From Mycobacterium sp. (lineage in GTDB: Bacteria > Actinomycetota > Actinomycetes > Mycobacteriales > Mycobacteriaceae), in assembly GCA_021732005.1 (NCBI GenBank), contig JAKFVT010000053.1, forward strand, positions 1-64,000: DNA of 64,000 nt. Direction: 5' to 3'. Positions 42,543 through 49,876 of the stretch are shown here, in pieces. Numbering within the stretch: the stretch's first letter is position 1; the number at the start of each line of letters is the position of its first letter. The notes under the pieces are model-generated. The model was given only the letters and a program-made list of their open reading frames with translations, was not told where the DNA came from and ran no database searches. The translations under genes and the position numbers were made by a program.

Positions 42543-43949
42543 TCATCTGGTGGCGTCGAGCAGTTCCTTCATGCCGACGGCGAAGTCGTCGGCCAGGTCC
42601 CAGAGGTCCGGTAGCAGCTCGGGGCAACTGATCAATCCGACGTCGAGTTTGCCGTTGAGCGACATCACCGTGATGTTCAGTCCGGAGCCGTGGAAGATCG
42701 GCCCCAGCGGATACATCGCGCTGACTTCGGCGCCCAGGAAGTACAGCGGAATCTGCGGGCCGGGCACGTTGGACACCACGAGGTTGTGCACCGGGCGGGA
42801 CTCGGTCAGGCTGCTTCGGGCGTAGACCCGCATGGCGATACCGAAGACGGCGGGCCCGGCGAACTGGCTCCAGTCCTGCAGGAGGGTGGCCCCGATCGCC
42901 GAGCTGTGTTCCTTGGCGGTGGTATTCGCCTCGGCGATAGCCTTCAGCCGTTCGGCCGGATCGGCGATGTGGGTCTCCAGCTTGGTGAACATGCCGGATA
43001 CCTGGTTGCGGCCCGGCCGATCCGAGCGGTCGTGCACCGACACCGGGACCATGGCGACCAGGGACGACTCGGGAAGTTCGTCGCGGTCCAGCAGGTACTG
43101 CCGCAACACCCCGGCGACCAGGGCCATCACCACATCGTTGACCTTGACCCCGAAGTGGTTCTTGACCGTCTTGATGTCCTCGAAGTCCAGTTCGGCGAAC
43201 GCGACATTGCGATGGGCGGTGACGCTGGCGTTGAACTTGGTCTGCGGCGCCGCGAACGGGGCCGCCATCGCCCGGCCACCCACCGCGCGCTGGATGGTGT
43301 CGATGACGGTCGTGACCGTGCCGGGCAGCACCTTGGTGGCCAGCGTCAGGGGGCGGGTGGCGAACCGGCCCAACCCGCCGAGCGCGATGCGCAGCTGGTT
43401 GGTGTCGCCCTGTCCGTCGACCGGGTCCGGCGGCGGAGCGTCGGGTTCGGTGCTGCACAGCTGCGACATGAGATTGGCACCGGTCACCCCGTCGACCGCG
43501 GCGTGGTGGACCTTCGTCAGCACGGCGAGCCGTCCGCCGTTGCGGGCGTCGGTACCGCCGACACCCTCGATGACCCAGGTCTCCCACAGCGGGTGGCGGC
43601 GATCCAGCGGCAGCGAGGCCAGGTGGCCGCAGATCTCCCCCAGCTCGACCCGGCCGCCCGGCGCTGGCAGTCCGATGCGGTGCAGATGGCGGTCGATCTC
43701 GAAGTGCTCGTCTTCCACCCACACCGGATGGTCGAGATTGAGGAAGCTGTTGGCGAGTCGTTCGCGGAAACTCGGAATTGCCTTGACCCGCAAGGCCAAT
43801 TCGTCGCGAAGTCGCTCGAAGCTGTAACCGCCGGGGATCGTGGACGCATCGAGCTCCAGGATCGAACACACATGCAGTGGCTGTGAAGGAGTTTCGAGAT
43901 AGAGGAAGCTGGCATCGAGGCCGCTGAGTCGCTGCAGGTGTTGCACCAT
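42543..43949 (-). CDS. Wax ester synthase / diacylglycerol acyltransferase (WS/DGAT)
   Basis: A 468-residue acyltransferase of the bacterial WS/DGAT family that makes triacylglycerol or wax esters. The opening LSGLDASFLYLETPSQPLHVC is typical. The catalytic motif HHxxxDG is KVHHAAVDGVTG (His148, His149, Asp153). Further family segments are NDVVMALVAGVLRQYL and SNVPGPQIPLYFLGAEV. ATG 43949 has TACGAT 7 bases upstream; the frame is open to 44108. The gene is divergent from panB. Which mycobacterial Tgs it corresponds to cannot be decided here. Confidence 0.9.
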   Translation of the reverse strand: MVQHLQRLSGLDASFLYLETPSQPLHVCSILELDASTIPGGYSFERLRDELALRVKAIPSFRERLANSFLNLDHPVWVEDEHFEIDRHLHRIGLPAPGGRVELGEICGHLASLPLDRRHPLWETWVIEGVGGTDARNGGRLAVLTKVHHAAVDGVTGANLMSQLCSTEPDAPPPDPVDGQGDTNQLRIALGGLGRFATRPLTLATKVLPGTVTTVIDTIQRAVGGRAMAAPFAAPQTKFNASVTAHRNVAFAELDFEDIKTVKNHFGVKVNDVVMALVAGVLRQYLLDRDELPESSLVAMVPVSVHDRSDRPGRNQVSGMFTKLETHIADPAERLKAIAEANTTAKEHSSAIGATLLQDWSQFAGPAVFGIAMRVYARSSLTESRPVHNLVVSNVPGPQIPLYFLGAEVSAMYPLGPIFHGSGLNITVMSLNGKLDVGLISCPELLPDLWDLADDFAVGMKELLDATR

Positions 43950-43956
43950 GCCGCCG

Positions 43957-43962
43957 ATCGTA
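43957..43962 (-). promoter_or_regulatory. -10 hexamer of a leaderless transcript (WS/DGAT gene)
   Basis: TACGAT on the minus strand, 7 bases upstream of the ATG at 43949. Confidence 0.6.
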
Positions 43963-44110
43963 TGCCGGTGCACCGAGAACAGGTGTGAGAAAGTCCACTT
44001 CACTGTTCGTTCACCTTTGGGTGCGGTGGTGGCACACTTGATGGCGTCAAGCGAACCCGGGGACCCGGATGGGCCTCGAGGATCGGCAAAGACGATCACT
44101 AGGGACAAAG

Positions 44111-44953
44111 ATGTCTGAACAGACTGTCTACGGCGGCGCTTCCTCGTCGCCTGTTTCGCGCACGAAGGTCCGCACCCACCACCTTCTGAAGTGGAAGTCC
44201 GAAGGCCACAAGTGGGCGATGCTCACCGTGTACGACTACTCCACAGCCCGCGCCTTTGACGAAGCCGGTATCCCCGTGCTGCTGGTCGGTGACTCCGCGG
44301 CCAACGTCGTCTACGGCTACGACACCACCGTGCAGGTTTCGGTCGACGAGTTGATCCCCCTGGTTCGCGGTGTCGTCCGCGGCGCGGAGCATGCGCTCGT
44401 CGTGGCCGATCTGCCGTTCGGTAGCTACGAGGAAGGGCCCACCCAGGCCCTGCGCACCGCGACCCGCTTCATGAAGGAGACGGGTGCCCACGCGGTGAAG
44501 CTCGAGGGCGGTGAGCGGGTCGCCGAGCAGATCGCGACCTTGAGCGCCGCAGGCATTCCGGTGGTCGCCCATATCGGGTTCACCCCGCAGAGCGTCAACT
44601 CCCTTGGCGGGTTTCGCGTCCAGGGCCGCGGCGACGCCGCCGAGCAGACCATCCACGACGCGATCGCGGTCCAGGAGGCCGGTGCCATCGCGGTGGTGAT
44701 GGAGATGGTGCCCGCCGAGCTGGCCACCCAGATCACCGGGAAGCTGACGATCCCGACCGTCGGCATCGGCGCCGGGCCCAACTGCGATGCGCAGGTGCTG
44801 GTCTGGCAGGACATGGCCGGACTCACCAGCGGCAAGACCGCCAAGTTCGTCAAGCGATTCGGCGATGTCGGCGGCGAATTACGCCGCGCGGCAACGCAAT
44901 ACGCCGAAGAGGTGGCGACCGGTGCGTTCCCGGCCGAGGAGCACAGCTTCTAG
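44111..44953 (+). CDS. panB: 3-methyl-2-oxobutanoate hydroxymethyltransferase (PanB)
   Basis: A 280-residue TIM-barrel enzyme making ketopantoate from 2-oxoisovalerate and methylenetetrahydrofolate, the first committed step to pantothenate and CoA. Conserved segments: MLTVYDYSTARAFDEAGIPVLLVGDS, VVADLPFGSYEE, AVKLEGG, HIGFTPQSVNSLGGF and PTVGIGAGPNCDAQVLVWQDM. ATG 44111 has AGGGACAAAG before it; M. tuberculosis PanB is 281 residues long. It converges on the next gene with a 4-base overlap of stops. Confidence 0.95.
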   Translation: MSEQTVYGGASSSPVSRTKVRTHHLLKWKSEGHKWAMLTVYDYSTARAFDEAGIPVLLVGDSAANVVYGYDTTVQVSVDELIPLVRGVVRGAEHALVVADLPFGSYEEGPTQALRTATRFMKETGAHAVKLEGGERVAEQIATLSAAGIPVVAHIGFTPQSVNSLGGFRVQGRGDAAEQTIHDAIAVQEAGAIAVVMEMVPAELATQITGKLTIPTVGIGAGPNCDAQVLVWQDMAGLTSGKTAKFVKRFGDVGGELRRAATQYAEEVATGAFPAEEHSF

Positions 44954-45732
44954 CCGAACTCCGGCGCGCGCTTGTTCAGGAACGCGTCGATGCCTTCGCG
45001 GCCGTCGGCACTGTCGGCGCACGCCGCGATCAGCCGGCCCTCCAGTTCCATCTGCTCCTCGAGCCCGCTGCCGAACGTGGTGAGCATCAGCTTCTTGACC
45101 GCAGCACCGGAACCCTTTGCCGCAGAGGCGATCTGCTCGGCCAGCACCTGAGCGCGAGCCTCCAGATCATCAGCGGGGACAACCTCGGTGACCAGACCCC
45201 AGTCGGCGGCTTCGGCCGCTTTCAACGTCCGGTTGGTGAGCATGAGCTCCTGAGTCCGGCGCACACCGATGATGCGCGGCAGGAAGTAGGAGGAGCTGCC
45301 GTCAGGGCTGAGCCCGGCTTTGGTGTAGGCCATGGTGAACGACGCGGTGTCGGCCGCCAGCACCAGATCCCCCGCCACCGCGAGGCTGAACCCGGCACCC
45401 GCGGCCACCCCGTTGACCGCCGTGATCAACACGGCATCCATCCGGGCCAGCGTCGAGATCGCGCGGTGCAGATCGTCGGCGATGCCCTTGACGAATCGGC
45501 CCGGACCCAACGGGGATGCCGCCATCGCCTTGAGGTCTCCCCCGGCGCAGAAGAACCGGCCGGCGCCGGTGAGGACGACGGCCTTGATCTCGGCCACGTC
45601 GCACCGGGCGGCGACCTGCGCGAGTTCGGCGGTCATCACGTCGTTCATGCCGTTGGCGGCCTCGGGCCGGTTCAGCACGATCCGCGCGATGGGACCGGCT
45701 GGATCGAAGGACAAGGTCTGGTAGTCGCTCAC
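44950..45732 (-). CDS. Enoyl-CoA hydratase/isomerase family protein
   Basis: A 260-residue crotonase-fold protein. The oxyanion-hole segments are GAGRFFCAGGDLKAMA near 52-67 and ITAVNGVAAGAGFSLAVAGDLVLAAD near 98-123. The second catalytic glutamate position of true hydratases (usually A-x-x-E in the AYTKAGLSPDG region) is replaced, which points to an isomerase-like or other crotonase activity. GTG 45732 has TAACGT 7 bases upstream, so it may be leaderless although it follows the TetR gene by only 10 bases. Confidence 0.87.
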   Translation of the reverse strand: MSDYQTLSFDPAGPIARIVLNRPEAANGMNDVMTAELAQVAARCDVAEIKAVVLTGAGRFFCAGGDLKAMAASPLGPGRFVKGIADDLHRAISTLARMDAVLITAVNGVAAGAGFSLAVAGDLVLAADTASFTMAYTKAGLSPDGSSSYFLPRIIGVRRTQELMLTNRTLKAAEAADWGLVTEVVPADDLEARAQVLAEQIASAAKGSGAAVKKLMLTTFGSGLEEQMELEGRLIAACADSADGREGIDAFLNKRAPEFG

Positions 45733-45739
45733 GGCCGGA

Positions 45740-45745
45740 ACGTTA
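45740..45745 (-). promoter_or_regulatory. -10 hexamer of a leaderless transcript (enoyl-CoA hydratase family gene)
   Basis: TAACGT on the minus strand, 7 bases upstream of the GTG at 45732; it overlaps the stop codon of the TetR gene. Confidence 0.5.
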
Positions 45746-46351
45746 GCAACCGAGGATTCGCAGGGCCGCATCGGCGATCACGGCGGGCGTCTCGGGCGTG
45801 CACTCCTCGTTGTCGGAGCGCCGGTTGATCACCGATTCGACAAGGCGGAACGGAAGGTCGTCGGCTTCGGCGACCCCGTCGCACTCGGCGATCACCTGCG
45901 CCGCGAGCGCGCGATAGCGGCGCCGCAACTCCTCACGACTGGCACGAAACTGCGCGAACCGCTCGATGCGCAGTTCCGGCAGCAGGTAGAGCGCGCCCAG
46001 ATTCCAGCGGCTGGCGCACAGCTGCGAGCAGTCCGCGATCACCAGGGCGCGCAGCCTGGTCCTGGCCGGGCCTGGACCGGTCAGCAGGTCCCCGGCCAGC
46101 CGCAGCGCCTCGTCGACCGTTCCGGCCAGCAGGGCATCGAGGATGTCGTCCTTGGTGGCGAAGTGGTGGTACAGCGACGCCTGTCGGATGCCGACCGCGT
46201 CGGCGATCCGCCGGGTCGACGTCCCGGCGTAACCGATCGTGGTGAACAGCTCGGCGGCGGCGTCCAGGATCTCTTCGCGGGCGGTGTTGCCGGGCCGGCG
46301 GGACTGTTCGAGCCGGGGCCGCCCGCGCCCGTCGTGGCCCTGGCTGCGCAT
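45743..46351 (-). CDS. TetR family transcriptional regulator
   Basis: A 202-residue protein with the TetR DNA-binding domain at about 22-70 (AREEILDAAAELFTTIGYAGTSTRRIADAVGIRQASLYHHFATKDDILDAL, a textbook helix-turn-helix). The helical C-terminal ligand domain has no recognisable specificity. It is divergent from the DUF1989/carboxylase operon across 150 bases holding a pair of inverted TACCTGTCA sequences. It is therefore the likely regulator of that operon and of itself; the inducer may be a nitrogen compound such as guanidine or a urea derivative. Confidence 0.9.
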   Translation of the reverse strand: MRSQGHDGRGRPRLEQSRRPGNTAREEILDAAAELFTTIGYAGTSTRRIADAVGIRQASLYHHFATKDDILDALLAGTVDEALRLAGDLLTGPGPARTRLRALVIADCSQLCASRWNLGALYLLPELRIERFAQFRASREELRRRYRALAAQVIAECDGVAEADDLPFRLVESVINRRSDNEECTPETPAVIADAALRILGC

Positions 46352-46383
46352 ACGTCATTCTGGCATTCACCGTCGGCGGCGAA

Positions 46384-46477
46384 TACCTGTCACTTGATCG
46401 AAATGCAGTCAACCCAGTCGTTACACCGGCGACATTCCCCGGGAACGGCACTTGAGAAAACTTTCACTTGACAGGTA
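46384..46477. promoter_or_regulatory. Paired inverted sites for the divergent TetR/carboxylase promoters
   Basis: TACCTGTCA (46384-46392), 33 bases upstream of the TetR start, and its exact reverse complement TGACAGGTA (46469-46477), 24 bases upstream of the first operon gene. One copy sits in each divergent promoter, as expected for a local repressor that controls both. Confidence 0.5.
46409..46446 (+). promoter_or_regulatory. Possible GlnR site upstream of the DUF1989/carboxylase operon
   Basis: TCAAC, GTTAC, GACAT and GGAAC follow each other at 11-base spacing (starts 46409, 46420, 46431 and 46442), fitting A[C/T]-n9-AC twice. It is weaker than the glnA1 site. A nitrogen-scavenging operon would be a sensible GlnR target. 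Confidence 0.35.
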
Positions 46478-46501
46478 ATCGGCTGACTCAGGAGTGCCAC
46501 G

Positions 46502-47236
46502 ATGACAACCGCGTCGACCGACGGCGCCCGCTCACACGCACGTTCCCAAGCGAGCGACGCGAGCATGCGGGTGCCCGTTCTGCCCGACGGTGTGGACGAC
46601 GCCCGGCTGCTCTGGGCCGAGTCCGTGCCTGCGGAGTCCTACGCCACCCGGGTGCTCGGCCGCGGTACCCGCCTGCGCCTGGCAGATCCTGACGGCGGCG
46701 CCTGCGCGCACCTGCTGCTGTTCCGGGCCGACGCCTCCTGGGAGCGGCTCAACGTCGCCGACACCATGAAGGTGCCGTGGCAGGCCTATCTCGGTGCGGG
46801 CCATCCGCTGCTGTCCGATCAGGGTCGCGTGCTGGCGACGGTCGTCGCCGACAGCTCGGGCCACCACGACCTGCTGTGCGGATTGCCGGCCGCCGGCCAA
46901 CCCACGATGCTGCTGGCCGCGCTCAAACACGGGATGGACATTCGCGACGTCGCACCGTCGGCGACGCTGTTCAAGGGTGTTCGAGTCGAGGACACCGGCG
47001 CGCTGACATTCACCGGATCGGCCGGACCCGGCGCGGCGGTGGAGCTGCTGCTCCAGCTGCCCGTCGTCGTCGCGGTGGTCAACACCGCCCACCCGCTGGA
47101 CCCGCAACCTGCGGTGACCGCACTCGACATCATGGCCTGGCGTGCCGACGAGGAGTTGACCACCCCGGTGAACACCGATCCCGAATACCTCCGAGCCCTG
47201 TTCAACACCGAAACCACTTGGGCGGCAGCACAATGA
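46502..47236 (+). CDS. DUF1989 urea carboxylase-associated protein (carboxyguanidine deiminase subunit-like), first of two
   Basis: A 244-residue DUF1989 protein. The fold is supported by LWAESVPAESYATRVLGRGTRLRLADPDGGACAHLLLFRADASWERLNVADTMKVPWQAYL and HPLLSDQGRVLATVVADSSGHHD. Compared with its neighbour it has lost several of the Cys/His residues expected of the metal site, as in the non-catalytic partner. In proteobacteria paired DUF1989 proteins act as carboxyguanidine deiminase with a guanidine (formerly urea) carboxylase. AGGAG precedes the ATG; the stop overlaps the next start (ATGA). Confidence 0.83.
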   Translation: MTTASTDGARSHARSQASDASMRVPVLPDGVDDARLLWAESVPAESYATRVLGRGTRLRLADPDGGACAHLLLFRADASWERLNVADTMKVPWQAYLGAGHPLLSDQGRVLATVVADSSGHHDLLCGLPAAGQPTMLLAALKHGMDIRDVAPSATLFKGVRVEDTGALTFTGSAGPGAAVELLLQLPVVVAVVNTAHPLDPQPAVTALDIMAWRADEELTTPVNTDPEYLRALFNTETTWAAAQ

Positions 47237-47844
47237 TTCTCGACGAGATCGTCGCGGCCCGCGCACCGTGGTCGGCCATCCTGCGGGCCGGCCAGTGCCT
47301 GCAGATCATCGATCTGCACGGCAATCAGGCGGTGGACACCCTGTTCTACGCCGTCACCGGTGACCGGGTCGATCCGGCCGGGCGGTACAGCGCGCAGGCC
47401 ACCATCGCCGCGCAGCGCAACATCTTCCTGACCACCGGCTCGGTGCTGCGGGCCGCCGACGGCAGGCCGTTGGTGACGATCGTCGCCGACGAGGTGGGCA
47501 ACCACGACACCATCGCCGGTGCCTGTTCCAAGGAATCCAACACCTTGCGCTACGGCCATCACACCGTGCATCAGCACGCCTGCGCCGAGAACTTCCTCGC
47601 CGAAGCCGCCAAGTGGGGCATGGGCAAGCGCGACATCGTCTCCAACGTCAACTTCTTCATGAACGTGCCCGTCGAGGCCGACGGCACATTGGGCATCGTC
47701 GACGGCCTGTCGGCGCCGGGCAAGTCGCTGACGGTGCGCGCCGAGACCGACACCCTGGTATTGGTGTCGAACTGCCCGCAGATCAACAACCCCTGCAACG
47801 GATTCGACCCCACCCCGGTGCGGATGGTGATCACCGACTCATGA
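47233..47844 (+). CDS. DUF1989 urea carboxylase-associated protein, second subunit with metal-site cysteines
   Basis: A 203-residue DUF1989 protein with the conserved blocks RAGQCLQIIDLHGNQAVDTLFY, GACSKESNTLRYG, HACAENFLAEAAKWGMGKRDIVSNVNFFMNVP and LVSNCPQINNPCNGFDPTP. The cysteines and histidines of the last three blocks form the presumed zinc site, so this is the likely catalytic subunit of the pair. It overlaps both neighbours by 4 bases (ATGA), so the three genes form one tightly coupled operon. Confidence 0.85.
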   Translation: MILDEIVAARAPWSAILRAGQCLQIIDLHGNQAVDTLFYAVTGDRVDPAGRYSAQATIAAQRNIFLTTGSVLRAADGRPLVTIVADEVGNHDTIAGACSKESNTLRYGHHTVHQHACAENFLAEAAKWGMGKRDIVSNVNFFMNVPVEADGTLGIVDGLSAPGKSLTVRAETDTLVLVSNCPQINNPCNGFDPTPVRMVITDS

Positions 47845-49841
47845 CGATCCTCGAAGTGCAGCGGCCGGGTCTGCTGACCACCGTCCAGGATTGGCCCGGC
47901 CGCGTCGGCTACTGGCATGTCGGCGTGCCGCCGTCGGGGCCCATGGACGATCTGTCGTTCCGTGTCGGCAACCGGGTGCTCGGCAACCCGGAGGGAGCCG
48001 CCGGCCTCGAATGCACGAAAGCCGGTCCCGCACTGAGCTTCCCCGACGGCGCCCGGGTGTGTGTCACGGGGGCGGCCGCCCCGGTCACCCTCGACGGCGA
48101 GCCGGTACCGCAGTGGCAGTCCGTGCCGATACCGCCGGGCGGGGTGCTGGACATCGGCGTGGTCGACGGCCCGGGCATGCGCTGTTACGTACTGATCGCC
48201 GGCGGCGTATCTGAGGACGAATATCTCGGCAGCACAGCGACGTTCACGCTGGGCTGCTTCGGCGGCCACGACGGTCGCCCGCTGCGTGCCGGCGACAGAC
48301 TGACCATCGGTGACGATCCCGGACCGGCGACGTCTCGCCCGGCCCGCGCCGCCATCGACGAGCAGCCCGCGATCGGTCACCGCTGGCAACTCGCGGTCAC
48401 CGAAGGCCCGCACGGTGCGCCGGAATTCTTCACCCGCGCCGACATGGCGACAATCGTCGGCACGGACTACACGGTGCACTTCAACTCCGACCGCACCGGG
48501 GTCCGCCTCGTGGGCCCGAAGCCGCAGTGGGCCCGTACCGACGGCGGCGAGGCCGGTCTGCACCCGTCGAACATCCACGACAATGCCTACTGCGTAGGAA
48601 CTTTGGACTTCACCGGCGACACCCCGATCCTGCTCGGCCCGGACGGGCCCAGCCTCGGCGGGTTCGTCTGCCCGGTCACCGTGGTGCGCGGCGACCGCTG
48701 GAAGCTCGGACAGATGGCACCCGGCGACACCGTGCGGTTCGTACCGGTGCGCGCCGACCGGGCTCCGTCGCTGGGCAGTATCGGCGCCGACCGGCGGGCG
48801 TCGATGCCGCTGGTGATCTCGACCTCCAGCGACGCCGACGACGGTGTGCTGACCCGATTCGTCGGCGCCGAGGGCACCGACGTGACCGTCCGCCGTGACG
48901 GCGACGGCGGCGTGCTCGTCGAATACGGGCCCATGGTGCTCGACCTGGCCATGCGCGCCCGGGTCCACGTGCTGTACGAATCACTTTCGGCCAGTGCGGT
49001 TCCCGGTGTCACCGAGCTGACCCCAGGCGTTCGATCGCTGCAGGTTCAGTTCGATCCGGCCGTGCTCAGCGCGCCCGAGTTGGTCGACCTGCTGGCCCGC
49101 ACCGAGGAGTCACTGCCCGCCACCGACCAGCTCGTGGTGCCCAGCCGCACCGTAGGCCTGCCATTGTCCTGGGATGATCCGGCCACCCACGAGGCAATTC
49201 AGCGCTACATGCACGGTGTGCGCGCCGACGCGCCGTGGTGCCCGTGGAACATCGAATTCATCCGGCGCATCAATGGTTTGGCCGATGTACAGCGGGTGCA
49301 CGACACCGTCTATGACGCCCAGTACCTGGTGCTGGGCCTCGGCGACGTCTACCTCGGCGCCCCGGTGGCCACCCCGCTGGATCCCCGCCACCGGCTGGTG
49401 ACCACCAAGTACAACCCAGCGCGCACCTGGACACCGGAGAACGCCGTCGGGATCGGTGGGGCCTATCTGTGCATCTACGGCATGGAGGGTCCGGGCGGCT
49501 ACCAGTTCGTCGGCCGCACCACCCAGGTGTGGAACCACCGCCATCCGCAGGACTCGCGCTCGTTCGAGCCCGGAACACCCTGGCTGCTGCGGTATTTCGA
49601 CCGGATCAGCTTCTATCCGGTCAGCGCCGAGGAGCTGCTGGACCTGCGTGCCGACATGGCCGCGGGCCGTGGTGCCGTCGACATCGCCGATGGCACGTTC
49701 TCGATGCCGGACTATCAGCGCTTCCTGACCCTCAACGCCGACGGTATCGCCGAGTTCCGGGCCCAGCAGGCCGAGGCGTTCACCGCCGAACGCCGGGCCT
49801 GGGATCAGGCCGGCGAGTTCGCCGGTCAGCTGGCCAGCTGA
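47841..49841 (+). CDS. Urea/guanidine carboxylase-like carboxyltransferase protein lacking biotin carboxylase and biotin carrier domains
   Basis: A 666-residue protein. Residues ~1-300 are a KipA/AHS2/PxpC-type domain (VQRPGLLTTVQDWPGR, PPSGPMDDLSFRVGNRVLGN, GLHPSNIHDNAYCVG). Residues ~350-600 are a KipI/AHS1/PxpB-type domain (ELTPGVRSLQVQFD, YNPARTWTPENAVGIGG, MEGPGGYQFVGRTTQVWN). The tail FSMPDYQRFLTLNADGIAEFRAQQAEAF and after is the linker that in full urea carboxylases (~1200 residues) leads to the biotin carrier domain. The N-terminal biotin carboxylase (~450 residues) and the carrier are both missing, and the ends are clean. It may borrow biotinylated partners or use another chemistry, as 5-oxoprolinase PxpBC does. 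No allophanate hydrolase gene is present. Confidence 0.82.
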   Translation: MTILEVQRPGLLTTVQDWPGRVGYWHVGVPPSGPMDDLSFRVGNRVLGNPEGAAGLECTKAGPALSFPDGARVCVTGAAAPVTLDGEPVPQWQSVPIPPGGVLDIGVVDGPGMRCYVLIAGGVSEDEYLGSTATFTLGCFGGHDGRPLRAGDRLTIGDDPGPATSRPARAAIDEQPAIGHRWQLAVTEGPHGAPEFFTRADMATIVGTDYTVHFNSDRTGVRLVGPKPQWARTDGGEAGLHPSNIHDNAYCVGTLDFTGDTPILLGPDGPSLGGFVCPVTVVRGDRWKLGQMAPGDTVRFVPVRADRAPSLGSIGADRRASMPLVISTSSDADDGVLTRFVGAEGTDVTVRRDGDGGVLVEYGPMVLDLAMRARVHVLYESLSASAVPGVTELTPGVRSLQVQFDPAVLSAPELVDLLARTEESLPATDQLVVPSRTVGLPLSWDDPATHEAIQRYMHGVRADAPWCPWNIEFIRRINGLADVQRVHDTVYDAQYLVLGLGDVYLGAPVATPLDPRHRLVTTKYNPARTWTPENAVGIGGAYLCIYGMEGPGGYQFVGRTTQVWNHRHPQDSRSFEPGTPWLLRYFDRISFYPVSAEELLDLRADMAAGRGAVDIADGTFSMPDYQRFLTLNADGIAEFRAQQAEAFTAERRAWDQAGEFAGQLAS

Positions 49842-49876
49842 CGCCGTGTTCACCTGGGTGTGACACCCTGGGCGGC

